A DNA stretch of 64,000 nucleotides from CAVQZC01 sp963718315 (GTDB lineage: Bacteria > Actinomycetota > Thermoleophilia > Gaiellales > JAICJC01): contig CAVQZC010000013.1 in NCBI GenBank assembly GCA_963718315.1, positions 620,001 through 684,000 on the forward strand, in the 5' to 3' direction. Numbering within the stretch: the stretch's first letter is position 1; each line of letters begins with the position of its first letter. The position numbers were made by a program, and so were the translations under genes. Below, piece by piece: positions 1 to 7,883 of this stretch. The notes beneath the pieces are model-generated. The model was not told the DNA's origin and ran no database searches. It saw nothing but the letters and a program-made list of their open reading frames with translations.

Positions 1-1
1 C

Positions 2-1135
2 GAGATACGCTCGGCAGTGCGCGAGCTGTGCGCTCAGTTTCCGCCTGCATACTGGCGAGGGCTGGAGCCGGACGTCTACCCTGAGGAGTTCGTCGCTGCT
101 CTGACGGAGGGAGGCTGGCTGGGCGCCCTGATACCGGAGGAGTACGGCGGCAGCGGCCTCGGGATCGCAGCAGCCAGCGTGATCCTGGAGGAGATCAACG
201 CCTCCGGCGGGAACGCAGCGGCGGGTCACGCGCAGATGTACATCATGGGAGCGCTGGTGCGCCACGGCTCCCGTGAGCAATGCGACGCCTATTTGCCGCA
301 ACTCGCGCGGGGCGAGCTCCGGCTCCAGGCCTTTGCAGTGACTGAGCCGACCGCCGGGTCGGACACGACGCAGATCCGCACGACTGCACGGCGAACCGGC
401 GCCGGCTACACGATCCATGGGCAGAAGGTGTTCACCTCGCGCGCCCAGCATTCAGACCTGATGCTCGTGCTGGCTCGAACCAGTGACGGCGACCCGGCCG
501 GCGCCGACCGCACGGCAGGCCTGTCGCTCTTCCTGGTCGACCTCAGAGCGGCCGGCGCCCAGCTCGAGATCCGCCCACTGCAGACGATGATGAACCACTC
601 CACGACAGAGGTGTTCTTCGACAACCTGGAGGTGCCCGCCACGGCGCTGGTGGGACAGGAAGGGAGCGGCTTTCGTCATATCCTCGATGGGTGGAACGCG
701 GAGCGGATCCTGATCGCCGCGGAGTGCGTCGGTGACGGACGGTGGTTCGTCGACCAGGCATCGCGCTACGCGTCCAGCCGCGTCGTGTTCGGCCAACCGA
801 TCGGCGCCAACCAGGGCGTTCAGTTCCCGATCGCGCGCGCCTACGCCGCAATCAGGGCCGCCGACCTGATGCGTTTCGAGGCCGCCGTCCGCTTCGACGC
901 CGGCCGCTCCTGCGGCGCCCAGGCGAACCTCGCGAAACTGCTTGCCTCCGAGGCGTCGTGGGCGGCCGCCAACGCGTGCATGGACACCTTTGGCGGCCAC
1001 GGTTTCGCCAGGGAGTCCGACGTCGAACGGAAGTTCCGGGAGACGCGCCTCTACACCATCGCCCCGATCTCGAACAATCTCGTCCTGGCATACCTCGGGC
1101 AGCATGTTCTGGACATGCCACGGTCGACCGGATGA
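2..1135 (+). CDS. acyl-CoA dehydrogenase family protein, 5' end outside window
   Basis: FAD-dependent flavoenzyme expected to introduce an alpha-beta double bond into an acyl-CoA. The frame is open to the first base of the window (EIRSAV precedes the first GTG at 17), so the true start lies upstream. Seen: the acyl-CoA dehydrogenase signature FAVTEPTAGSDTTQ and the C-terminal helix with FGGHGFARESDVERKFRE. At the place where many family members carry the catalytic Glu in a YEGT motif this protein has LYTIAPISNN, so the base must lie elsewhere or the substrate class differs. The last codon overlaps the next gene by ATGA, indicating one transcript with the deacetylase and C45 hydrolase downstream. 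Confidence 0.93.
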   Translation, partial: EIRSAVRELCAQFPPAYWRGLEPDVYPEEFVAALTEGGWLGALIPEEYGGSGLGIAAASVILEEINASGGNAAAGHAQMYIMGALVRHGSREQCDAYLPQLARGELRLQAFAVTEPTAGSDTTQIRTTARRTGAGYTIHGQKVFTSRAQHSDLMLVLARTSDGDPAGADRTAGLSLFLVDLRAAGAQLEIRPLQTMMNHSTTEVFFDNLEVPATALVGQEGSGFRHILDGWNAERILIAAECVGDGRWFVDQASRYASSRVVFGQPIGANQGVQFPIARAYAAIRAADLMRFEAAVRFDAGRSCGAQANLAKLLASEASWAAANACMDTFGGHGFARESDVERKFRETRLYTIAPISNNLVLAYLGQHVLDMPRSTG

Positions 1136-2256
1136 CCACCGGCTGGGTCTGGGACGAGCGGTACATGTGGCACGACCCGGGGCGCCGTGGGCGCTCGCTC
1201 GCCGGAGGCGAGTGGGTCGAGCCGGAGGATCACGCGGAGACCCCGGCGACGAAGCGGCGGTTCCGGAATCTGGTCGAAGTGAGCGGTCTGCTCGCCCATC
1301 TCGTCTCGGTCGATCCGCAGCCCGCCTCTCGCGAGTCGCTCCTCCGGGTTCATGACGCGGCGTACCTGGACAGGATCGCCCACGCGAGCGAGGAGGGGGG
1401 CGGCGATGCGGGCGAAAACGCCACGTTCGCACCAGGCGGATACGAGGTCGCAGCGCTGGCGGCCGGAGGGTGCATCGCCGCGGTCGACGCAGTGCTCGAT
1501 GGCCGGGTGGACAACGCGTACGCCCTCGTCCGGCCGCCGGGGCACCACGCGGAGGCTGACCGCGGCCGCGGATTCTGCCTGTTCGGAAACGTCGCAGTGG
1601 CGACCCGCCACGCGCAGGCTCAGCGCGGAATCGGCAGGGTGGCCATCGTCGACTGGGACGTTCACCACGGGAACGGGGCGCAGAAGCTGTTCTGGACGGA
1701 TCCGTCCGTTCTCACGCTCTCCGTACACCAGGACGGGTATTACCCGGCCGACTCCGGACGGGTCACGGAAGTCGGCGCGGACGGCGGGCGCGGGTACAAC
1801 ATCAACGTTCCGCTCCCGGCCGGATCTGGGGTGGGCGCATACAGCGAGGCGTTTCGCCAGGTGGTGGTGCCGGCGCTCCATGCCTACCGGCCGGAGCTGA
1901 TACTCGTCTCGTCCGGGCTTGACGCGAGTGCGCTCGAGCCTCAGGCACAGATGATGCTGCACAGTGACGGGTATCGAATGCTCGCCGAGCAGGTGCTGAC
2001 TGTCGCCAACGAGGTATGCGCCGGCAAGCTCGTGCTGTGCCATGAGGGCGGATACTCCACGACCTACGCCCCGTTCTGCGGCCTGGCGGTGGTCGAGGCC
2101 CTGGCGGGTGTGCGCACCGCTGTTCGCGATCCGTATCTCGAGGCATTCACGGCGATCAGCGGTCAGGACCTCCAGCCGCACCAGGCAGCTGCGATCCGGG
2201 GCGCCCGCGATGCAGTTCTCAACGAGAGCGTGCTCCGACTGGGCGAGGCCGTGTGA
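1132..2256 (+). CDS. histone-deacetylase-family amidohydrolase (class II / acetylpolyamine type)
   Basis: Zinc amidohydrolase of the arginase/deacetylase fold, 374 residues. Seen: the active-site His pair in RPPGHHAE (residues about 134-141), the metal site DWDVHHGNG (174-182) with Asp and His ligands, SSGLDAS for the third ligand region, and the transition-state Tyr in HEGGYSTTYAP. In bacteria this family removes acetyl groups from small amines such as acetylpolyamines or acts in acetoin-type catabolism; the substrate here is unknown. The ATG overlaps the stop of the acyl-CoA dehydrogenase and the gene's own stop overlaps the C45 start, so the three are translationally coupled and probably serve one N-acyl compound pathway. 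Confidence 0.9.
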   Translation: MTTGWVWDERYMWHDPGRRGRSLAGGEWVEPEDHAETPATKRRFRNLVEVSGLLAHLVSVDPQPASRESLLRVHDAAYLDRIAHASEEGGGDAGENATFAPGGYEVAALAAGGCIAAVDAVLDGRVDNAYALVRPPGHHAEADRGRGFCLFGNVAVATRHAQAQRGIGRVAIVDWDVHHGNGAQKLFWTDPSVLTLSVHQDGYYPADSGRVTEVGADGGRGYNINVPLPAGSGVGAYSEAFRQVVVPALHAYRPELILVSSGLDASALEPQAQMMLHSDGYRMLAEQVLTVANEVCAGKLVLCHEGGYSTTYAPFCGLAVVEALAGVRTAVRDPYLEAFTAISGQDLQPHQAAAIRGARDAVLNESVLRLGEAV

Positions 2257-3362
2257 GCAACCCGCTTGCGCTCTACCAGTTCGAGGGCGATGACCGTGAG
2301 ATCGGTCGCGCACACGGAGAGGCTCTCCGAGGGGAGATCGCCGATCTGCTCGAGCGGCGCTCGCACGCCCTCCAGGAGATGGGCGGCCAGAGCTTTGAGG
2401 TGGTAGCCGACATCGCCAGTCGCGCGGGCTTTCTCGAGGCCGCCAATCGGTGGACTCCGCACCTCGTGGACGAGATCCGCGGGATCGGCGAAGGCGCGAA
2501 CCTCACCTTTCCCGTGGCCTTCGCGTGGCAGCTCCTGGACGAACTCGAGTGGCTATGCCAGGCGCCGTCAGAGATCCGAGCTGGGCCGGGCCGTTGCTCG
2601 GCGTTGTCGGTGTTTGGCGGAGACGGCGCGACGCTGCTCGCACAGAACGCCGACATGGGCACATCGTTCGAAGGGTCGCCGATCGTGGTGCACCTGACTC
2701 GGAGCGCGCACCGCGACCAGGTGATCACGGTGACAGTTCCGGGCGTCTGCGGTCTATGGGGCATGAATCATTGGGGCGTCGGCCTGTGTCTCAACGCGAT
2801 GGACGCGCCGGGCCTTCGCCGTGATGACGGCCTGGCCACATCGTTGGTCGCCCGAAGGGTGCTCGAGAGCACCTCACTGGAGGCGGCCGAGCGATTTCTG
2901 CGCGCGGTCGATCACGCGACGCAGGAGGCCTACACCCTGGGGGCTCCCGGCCAGGCGGCCTGCTTCGAGTGCTCGCCCACGGGAACGGTGCGGCTCGATC
3001 CGTGGCCCGCGCCCGGGCTCATCTGCCACACGAATCATCCGCTCGCCCAGCCGGACGGTGATCCGAACGCCGAGGACCGCGCCGACAGCGAGGCGCGACT
3101 GGAGGCGATGGTCAGCAGGCTCGGGGCGGTGCCGACACCTGTCGAGTCATCCGATCTGATCGCCATCCTCAGCAGCCACGACGACGCCGAACATCCGATC
3201 TGCCGGCACGAGAAATCCGGAAGCGACGCGCTGACCACGTTCGCCGTCGCGATGGAACTGGATCCACAGTCTCTGCGCCTCGCGGTCTGCGCCGGCCGGC
3301 CGTGCTGCGGAGTCTTCCAGACGTTCTCGCTCGAGCCGGCTACTGCACCTGAAACTGACTGA
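2253..3362 (+). CDS. C45-family Ntn-hydrolase (acyl-CoA:6-APA acyltransferase-like)
   Basis: 369-residue member of the C45 autoproteolytic family (AAT/IAT-like). Seen: N-terminal EGDDREIGRAHGEALR typical of the family, and the processing site and nucleophile Cys at about residue 115 in GPGRCSALSVFG, followed by LLAQNADM, where the Asn/Asp-rich loop of the family lies. The family cleaves or forms amide bonds between acyl groups and amines. GTG start overlaps the previous stop (GTGA). The 3' end overlaps the convergent solute-binding protein gene by 23 bases. A second C45 gene sits at 23819. Substrate unknown; hydrolysis of N-acyl amines is the best inference from the deacetylase upstream. Confidence 0.88.
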   Translation: MSNPLALYQFEGDDREIGRAHGEALRGEIADLLERRSHALQEMGGQSFEVVADIASRAGFLEAANRWTPHLVDEIRGIGEGANLTFPVAFAWQLLDELEWLCQAPSEIRAGPGRCSALSVFGGDGATLLAQNADMGTSFEGSPIVVHLTRSAHRDQVITVTVPGVCGLWGMNHWGVGLCLNAMDAPGLRRDDGLATSLVARRVLESTSLEAAERFLRAVDHATQEAYTLGAPGQAACFECSPTGTVRLDPWPAPGLICHTNHPLAQPDGDPNAEDRADSEARLEAMVSRLGAVPTPVESSDLIAILSSHDDAEHPICRHEKSGSDALTTFAVAMELDPQSLRLAVCAGRPCCGVFQTFSLEPATAPETD

Positions 3363-5064
3363 TCAATGGGAAGAACGCCGGGCTGTAGACCAGGTTCTTG
3401 ACCCGGTCCGACAGGAGAATGATCCGCTTGGCGTTGACCAGCGGCAGGAGCGCGGCCTGATCGGTGAGCGTGTGGTCGATGGCTGTCCACATCGGGGCGG
3501 AGGCTTGCACTCCCTGGCTGGTCTCGACCGACAGCGCCTGCGCGATCTTCTTGTCGAGGGCCGGGTTGCAGTACTGGGACGCATTGAGATTTGCCGAGCT
3601 GTTGAGGCGGCGGGACGCACAGCTGAACGTCGGCACGATGAACGCCTGGCCGGGTGACGGATAGTCGGGGATCCATTCGAACCACCCGGTGTTCGCCTTG
3701 GTCGCAGAGTTGGGCGCGACGTTGTAGTAGACGCTCGTGCTGAGAGGCTTCAACGTCGGCTTGTATCCGAGCGACTGGAGGACAGACTGGATGTAGATGC
3801 CGACAGAGCGGGCAGGTTCGTCGGTCTCCGTATAGACACTCACGGGATCGCCCTTCGTGCCGGACGCGGCAACCAGCTGCTTCGCCTTCGACATATCCGG
3901 CGCAGACCACTTCCCGCTCGATGTCGAACCCGACGTGTACGGGCAGTAGGCCTTGTAGCCGACGATCAACGGAGAAAGCAGCTGGCACGTTGGGCTGGCC
4001 ACGCCCGATCCCCCGAACAGCTTGACGACGGCCCCGCGGTCGACGGCGTAGTTGAACGCCTGCCGGGCTTGAAGGTTGTTGAACGGTGGCTGAAGGGTGT
4101 TGAGAAAGAACCACCAGGTCGTACTGTTGGGCTCGAAGTGCATGAGCTTCGCGTGGTTGGTTGCGAGATCGCCGAGCCTGTCCGCAGGTGGATTGTCGTA
4201 GGCCCAATCCGCCTGTCCGGAGAGCACCTCGTTGACTTCGCTCTCGGCGTTCACGTCGAACTTGAACACGATCTTGTTCGGGTACCCGGCCGGCTGGGCA
4301 GCCGTCGACCAGACCGTGAAGTGCGGGTTTCGCACCAGCGTCAGCGAGACGTTCGGGACATAGCTCTGGATCATGTACGGGCCGGTTGCCGGTGCCGCGT
4401 GCACGCCGACGTCCTTGTTGGGAACGGATGGCGGTACCAGGTCGGCGAACGGCAACGCGAGCTGATCGAGCAGCTCGCCGTTGGGCTGGGTGAGGTGGAT
4501 CGAGATCTCTCCGGTCGAATCGTCGGTCACGATTCCCTGTGAGAGGTTGCAGGTGGCCGGCTTGGCAGCGCACGCCGATGCCCCGACGATGTCGCTGAAG
4601 TACGGGCTCGGCGATTGCGCCTTGAAGAGGCGCTGGATCGCGTTCCGAAAGTCACTGGCCCGCACCGGCGCTCCGTTCGAGTACGTCACCCCGTTCCGCA
4701 GATGGAAGGTGTAGACCTTGCCCCCGGACGTCGGAGTCGGAACGTTCGTGCTGAGATCCGGAACGATCTGCGTCCCGGCTTCGCCGGACGTCTTCCGGAA
4801 CGCCACGAGCCCATCGTTCGTCGCGTTCAGGAATCCCCATGCAAGGTTCGAGTAGGCGAGCGCCGGGTCGATCGAGTCCGGGGGGCCCGTCGACACGACG
4901 GTGAGCGTGCCGCCGCGTCCACCGGAGCTGGTCGAGCCCGAATTGCTGCTCCCGCCACCGCATCCACCGACCAACACCGCCGTCAGCACGAAGCTGGCGA
5001 CGAGCGGAAGCCGACGGCGAAATCCAGCCAGGAAGGCGGGGGCGTACCCTGCGGGTCGTTTCAT
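3340..5064 (-). CDS. ABC transporter substrate-binding lipoprotein, family 5
   Basis: Extracytoplasmic solute receptor of the SBP_bac_5 (peptide/nickel/opine) family, 574 residues. Seen: basic N-terminus, hydrophobic segment and lipobox VLVGGC followed by a Gly/Ser-rich linker, then family features including RNGVTYSNGAPVRASDF and the region around YTLHL-like NGVTYS. No permease or ATPase genes are adjacent, so this is an orphan receptor or its transporter is elsewhere. A TACAAT -10-like hexamer lies just upstream of the ATG, suggesting a very short leader. Convergent with and overlapping the C45 gene; its ligand may be the amide or peptide processed by that operon, which is inference. Confidence 0.9.
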   Translation of the reverse strand: MKRPAGYAPAFLAGFRRRLPLVASFVLTAVLVGGCGGGSSNSGSTSSGGRGGTLTVVSTGPPDSIDPALAYSNLAWGFLNATNDGLVAFRKTSGEAGTQIVPDLSTNVPTPTSGGKVYTFHLRNGVTYSNGAPVRASDFRNAIQRLFKAQSPSPYFSDIVGASACAAKPATCNLSQGIVTDDSTGEISIHLTQPNGELLDQLALPFADLVPPSVPNKDVGVHAAPATGPYMIQSYVPNVSLTLVRNPHFTVWSTAAQPAGYPNKIVFKFDVNAESEVNEVLSGQADWAYDNPPADRLGDLATNHAKLMHFEPNSTTWWFFLNTLQPPFNNLQARQAFNYAVDRGAVVKLFGGSGVASPTCQLLSPLIVGYKAYCPYTSGSTSSGKWSAPDMSKAKQLVAASGTKGDPVSVYTETDEPARSVGIYIQSVLQSLGYKPTLKPLSTSVYYNVAPNSATKANTGWFEWIPDYPSPGQAFIVPTFSCASRRLNSSANLNASQYCNPALDKKIAQALSVETSQGVQASAPMWTAIDHTLTDQAALLPLVNAKRIILLSDRVKNLVYSPAFFPLISQFQVQ

Positions 5065-5233
5065 AGTATGAACACCGTTCGCGATTGTACGCCGACACTA
5101 ATCCCCAGGACCGTCCCATGTCAAGGTGCCGCCATCTTCACCGCAAGCCATGTCCGACGCTGCTGTGACCCGGCCCGGCTGCGCGGCGCCCATGCCCTGC
5201 GCCTGCCCAGGATGCCCTTCGCCGATCGAGCTT

Positions 5234-5274
5234 CGCCGGACCGGGCGCGTTCAAAACCCGCACCCGGTCCGGCG
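5234..5274 (-). terminator. GC-rich hairpin, terminator-like
   Basis: Perfect 12-bp inverted repeat CGCCGGACCGGG / CCCGGTCCGGCG (5234-5245 and 5263-5274) with a 17-nt loop, 9 bases beyond the stop of the leftward gene at 5283. No T-run follows, as is common in high-GC actinobacteria. Confidence 0.6.
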
Positions 5275-5282
5275 GGGCACGT

Positions 5283-5585
5283 TTAGCTGATCGCGAGCTT
5301 CTCGGTGTCGACCTCGCTGTAATACGTGGTCTTGAGCGAATCGGCCTTGACGCCGGCGCGGTTCATGGCTTCCTTGATCTCAGGCTTGGCCATGAACTCG
5401 TGGGCGGCCTCGGACGAATCGAACGTGTGCGACACGATGACATCGTTCGGATCCTCGGCAGAGCGGAGCACCTGGTGGACGCGTACCCCATTGGCCTGCT
5501 GGAGCGGCGTCGCGGTGTCGTACTCCTTCTTCCACGCGTCGAAATCGGCGACATGGTGACGCACAAGAGTAACGGTGCGAGACAT
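5283..5585 (-). CDS. small dimeric alpha/beta-barrel (ABM-like) protein
   Basis: 100-residue protein resembling the antibiotic-biosynthesis-monooxygenase-like ferredoxin-fold proteins: TLVRHHVADFDAWKKEY, a VHQVLRSAEDPNDVIVSHTF strand pair and SSEAAHEFMA. Such proteins are compact dimers, some haem-degrading or monooxygenase, many of unknown role. The start at 5585 is chosen because AAGGGGATC lies immediately upstream and similarity begins there; an upstream extension of 22 codons looks like untranslated leader. Stands alone, followed by a strong hairpin. Confidence 0.8.
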   Translation of the reverse strand: MSRTVTLVRHHVADFDAWKKEYDTATPLQQANGVRVHQVLRSAEDPNDVIVSHTFDSSEAAHEFMAKPEIKEAMNRAGVKADSLKTTYYSEVDTEKLAIS

Positions 5586-5634
5586 ATGATCCCCTTCCCG
5601 GGGCTGGTGCCGTGTTGTGTAATGAACGGGCTTC

Positions 5635-5958
5635 TCAAAGGAAGCGCACAACCACAGCGGTAACGCTCATAGTACGTCGGCCCGGGCGATCGTGTCGCGT
5701 ACGCAGCCGGTGGTTCAGGGTTTCGCGACCGGCGTCTTGGGTCTGACGGTTCGGGGTTTGGCCGGCGCGCCGTTTCGCTCGCGAGACGAGGCGCAGTGCG
5801 CCATCGGTGGCCGAGATGATGCTCCAGCGACCGTTGTCCCACCGCACCTGATACCGGCCCGGCGACTCTGACAGGACGCTCTCCACAACTCCCATCCGCG
5901 GGGCCACCTGGACACCGGTCCGCTGAACCTCTATGCGATCGCCGACCGCTACGGCCAT
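5635..5958 (-). CDS. DUF1918-type protein
   Basis: 107 residues. The first 60 residues match the DUF1918 pattern: VGDRIEVQ at the start, VAPRMGVVESVLSESPG, then YQVRWDNGRWSIIS, an SH3-like small barrel widespread in actinobacteria and often stress-inducible. The C-terminal 40 residues are Arg-rich and low complexity and end in a short hydrophobic stretch. The ATG is chosen because the domain begins there. It lies 35 bases downstream of a 26-residue membrane-peptide gene on the same strand and probably shares its transcript. Function unknown. Confidence 0.75.
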   Translation of the reverse strand: MAVAVGDRIEVQRTGVQVAPRMGVVESVLSESPGRYQVRWDNGRWSIISATDGALRLVSRAKRRAGQTPNRQTQDAGRETLNHRLRTRHDRPGRRTMSVTAVVVRFL

Positions 5959-5993
5959 CCCAACCACCTTCGGGCGCTTGTCACTGGTCACGT

Positions 5994-6074
5994 TCAAAGT
6001 CCCAACCGCCCGCGGTACCTGAAGGCCACCAGTCCAACCAGGATGACCACGATGAGAATTTCCAAGAACGTCAT
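5994..6074 (-). CDS. 26-residue single-span membrane peptide
   Basis: Short gene below usual length cut-offs. The ATG at 6074 follows a good ribosome site (GGAGGTCAGGAA). The product begins MTFLEILIVVILVGLVAF and ends in a basic tail FRYRGRLGL, that is, one transmembrane helix with a positively charged cytoplasmic end. It ends with TGA at 5994 and lies just upstream of the DUF1918 gene, so the two probably form an operon. Small hydrophobic peptides of this kind often modulate membrane proteins or respond to envelope stress; no specific function can be assigned. Confidence 0.6.
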   Translation of the reverse strand: MTFLEILIVVILVGLVAFRYRGRLGL

Positions 6075-6307
6075 TTCCTGACCTCCGACCACGTGCTGAA
6101 CAGGCGGCCGGGTCTGTGGGGCCAGGAAAGCCGGCGGCGAGGACTGGGCCGCCTTCTCGGCTATTGTAACACAAGATACAAGTGTAGATCAGCGTGCTAC
6201 GATCGACATTCAAGGGTACGCCCGCCGTGCAGGAGGTTTGTCGCTCCTCGGTAGCTCGCTGACCCTCTAATGACGACCCAACCGGGCCGTCTGACTTGGA
6301 GGCCGAC

Positions 6308-6643
6308 GTGGAACTGCCGTCCGACATACGGGATGCCTCACCTGACGTTACCGGTGAGCCCGAAGCAACCGACGCCGCGGCCGACGAACCAGTCCCCGCG
6401 CCCGACGGGGCCGCAGATCTCGACTCACCCGCTGTTCCGTTCCTGAATCACCGCGCGGCACCTCGCTGGCGGGTCGAGTCGATCCTGGTGCGCCTGATTG
6501 CAACCAGCGGCATCATCGGCATCGGTGTTGCTCTCGCCGCAGTCCTGGGCACGCAGTCGATCCAGTACTGGATCACCGGACTCGTCATTTCGACCCTCAG
6601 CGTCGTGCTGGCCGCAATGCTGTGGTCATCCCGCACGCTCTGA
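6308..6643 (+). CDS. small membrane protein, unknown family
   Basis: 111 residues. Acidic, Pro/Ala-rich N-terminal half (about residues 1-55) followed by two predicted transmembrane helices (LVRLIATSGIIGIGVALAAV and a second ending AAMLWSSRTL). GTG at 6308 is chosen because GGAG lies 7 bases upstream; a TTG 12 bases earlier is also in frame. A TACGAT -10-like element lies at 6198-6203. No family recognised. Its neighbours are other small stress-type genes. Confidence 0.65.
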   Translation: MELPSDIRDASPDVTGEPEATDAAADEPVPAPDGAADLDSPAVPFLNHRAAPRWRVESILVRLIATSGIIGIGVALAAVLGTQSIQYWITGLVISTLSVVLAAMLWSSRTL

Positions 6644-6689
6644 CCCTTCCATTCACGGCTCCGCACGCGCCCGGTCTTCCGAGCCGTGC

Positions 6690-6808
6690 TACGGTGAGTA
6701 TGGTCGACCCCAACCTCTGGTCGACGGAGTGTTCTGACCCAAACGCCCGGTCAGGCCAGGACGCCGGAATCTGTTTCGGCGAATGCCAACCGGCGATCGG
6801 AGGTCAGA
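6690..6808 (+). promoter_or_regulatory. promoter and structured 5' leader A (paired with leader B at 8610)
   Basis: A TACGGT -10-like hexamer (6690-6695) is followed by a leader that can form a perfect 7-bp hairpin GTCGACC (6703-6709) / GGTCGAC (6719-6725). CTGACC at 6734-6739 can pair either with GGTCAG at 6749-6754 or with GGTCAG at 6802-6807, which covers the ribosome site of the next gene. The 15-mer GGCGATCGGAGGTCA (6792-6806) is identical in leader B. Spacing from the first hairpin base to the start codon is 106 nt in both leaders. This looks like a cis-acting RNA controlling ribosome access; I do not recognise a known riboswitch class. Confidence 0.55.
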
Positions 6809-7018
6809 GTGCGCACCGTGACGACAACGCTCGATGGCGCTGTGCCAGGCGAGCAGCCGCGCTCCAACGATTCCAAGGCAGAGCCTCCAGGCGTGCTCGG
6901 CGCCGACTCGGCCTACATACCCCACGAACGTGAGGAGTTCCTCGAGGAAATCGAAGAGGAACGGGCGGAGCGAGCCGAGCGAACGCAACACGACCAGCTG
7001 GACCAACCGAAGCCGTGA
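6809..7018 (+). CDS. small charged hypothetical protein behind leader A
   Basis: 69 residues, GTG start directly after GGAGGTCAGA. Soluble and strongly charged: the C-terminal half is EREEFLEEIEEERAERAE followed by a Gln/Asp/Lys-rich tail, predicted as a single helix. No known domain. It is preceded by the structured leader that also precedes the PRC-barrel-like gene at 8731, so the two are likely co-regulated. The LPFTG peptide gene starts 45 bases downstream on the same strand. Confidence 0.65.
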   Translation: MRTVTTTLDGAVPGEQPRSNDSKAEPPGVLGADSAYIPHEREEFLEEIEEERAERAERTQHDQLDQPKP

Positions 7019-7063
7019 TGATGGCATCAACCCGGCTTGGTCCGACATGACGGGAGACTTCCG

Positions 7064-7309
7064 ATGACGAGAACCGCGCGATGGGCATTCGCAGTGGTGG
7101 CAGGAGCGGCACTCTTCGGAGCGACCGGAGGCGACGCCCTGGCCGCCAGTGGGTATGGCGCAGTCGCCGGCGAGCAGTCCGGCGGGACCGGTGGGAGCGC
7201 CCTGCCCTTCACGGGCATGAACCTGCTGGCGTACGCCGCCATCGCTATTGCGATTGTGGCGGCGGGTCTGGTGCTGCGAGCCATATCGATACAGCGCAGC
7301 CATCAGTAG
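7064..7309 (+). CDS. tiny LPFTG-anchored exported peptide
   Basis: 81 residues. Seen: Sec signal peptide (basic start, hydrophobic core, cleavage after GGDALA near residue 27), a Gly/Ser-rich stretch of only about 22 residues, then the sortase motif LPFTG, a hydrophobic helix and a basic tail RAISIQRSHQ. After signal and sortase processing the mature product would be a wall-linked peptide of roughly 25 residues. The ATG at 7064 is chosen because GGGAGA lies upstream and the signal peptide starts there. No sortase gene is present in the window. Confidence 0.8.
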   Translation: MTRTARWAFAVVAGAALFGATGGDALAASGYGAVAGEQSGGTGGSALPFTGMNLLAYAAIAIAIVAAGLVLRAISIQRSHQ

Positions 7310-7376
7310 CCGCTGCCCACCGCACCAATGAGAGCAGTGGTTGGCCTCGACTGCGACGTCAATTTACTCTTCCGGC

Positions 7377-7382
7377 TATACT
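7377..7382 (+). promoter_or_regulatory. TATACT -10 element of the gene at 7547
   Basis: TATACT at 7377-7382 implies a leader of about 155 nt. Just before the start codon CCTTGG (7515-7520) and CCAAGG (7528-7533) form a hairpin whose 3' arm runs into the GGAAGGGAG ribosome site, so translation could be structure-controlled. Confidence 0.4.
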
Positions 7383-7546
7383 GACGTTACGCACTGCCTG
7401 TCGGGTGCATTACCGCCGATTGTGAGCGGAACCCCGACCTTTCGAGTGCGCTGGGTTGCAGTACATCCGGTTTCCCCCAGGGCAGCCGCCTGTTCGATTT
7501 TCGTGTGACCGACGCCTTGGAAATCCACCAAGGAAGGGAGCAGAAC

Positions 7547-7834
7547 ATGTATGTTCTGATCCGTGAGTACGATGGTCTCGATACCAAGATGCGCGAGACC
7601 GTTACACAGAAGGCCAACACCGAGCTGCGGCCGCTCCTGGCCAAGTCGATGGGATTCGTCTCGTACGAGCTGATCCAGCCCGACGAGAAGAGTGACACCG
7701 TCGCGTCGATCAGCGTGTTCGACACGCGGGCCAACGCCGAGGCGTCATCCAAGGTGGCCGGCGACTGGGTTCGCTCCAACCTGCCGTCGCTGACCAAGCC
7801 CGCGAACATCGCGGGCGAGTTGGTCGCTCACTAG
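7547..7834 (+). CDS. small dimeric alpha/beta-barrel (ABM-like) protein
   Basis: 95 residues, MYVLIREYDGLDTKMRET at the start, then MGFVSYELIQPDEKSDT and a strand with ASISVFDTRANAEASS; the layout matches small ferredoxin-fold proteins of the antibiotic-monooxygenase-like group. Paralogous in style to the proteins at 5283 and 35596. Start chosen at the first ATG after the strong site AAGGAAGGGAG. Followed by a 12-bp hairpin shared with the convergent ANTAR gene. Role unknown, perhaps stress-related from its neighbours. Confidence 0.75.
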   Translation: MYVLIREYDGLDTKMRETVTQKANTELRPLLAKSMGFVSYELIQPDEKSDTVASISVFDTRANAEASSKVAGDWVRSNLPSLTKPANIAGELVAH

Positions 7835-7845
7835 CTCACATTGCT

Positions 7846-7874
7846 CGGGGGGCGGCGCACGCCGTCGCTCCCCG
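7846..7874. terminator. bidirectional hairpin between convergent genes
   Basis: 12-bp stem (7846-7857 with 7863-7874, two G-U pairs) around a 5-nt loop, placed between the stops at 7834 (+) and 7884 (-). No T-run on either strand. Confidence 0.55.
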
Positions 7875-7883
7875 TGTGTGCGC

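Noticed and set aside
6198..6307. Possible third copy of the paired leader in front of the gene at 6308
   Set aside because: A similar TACGAT element and a CTGACC are present, but the first hairpin, the GGCGATCGGAGGTCA block and the conserved spacing are absent.
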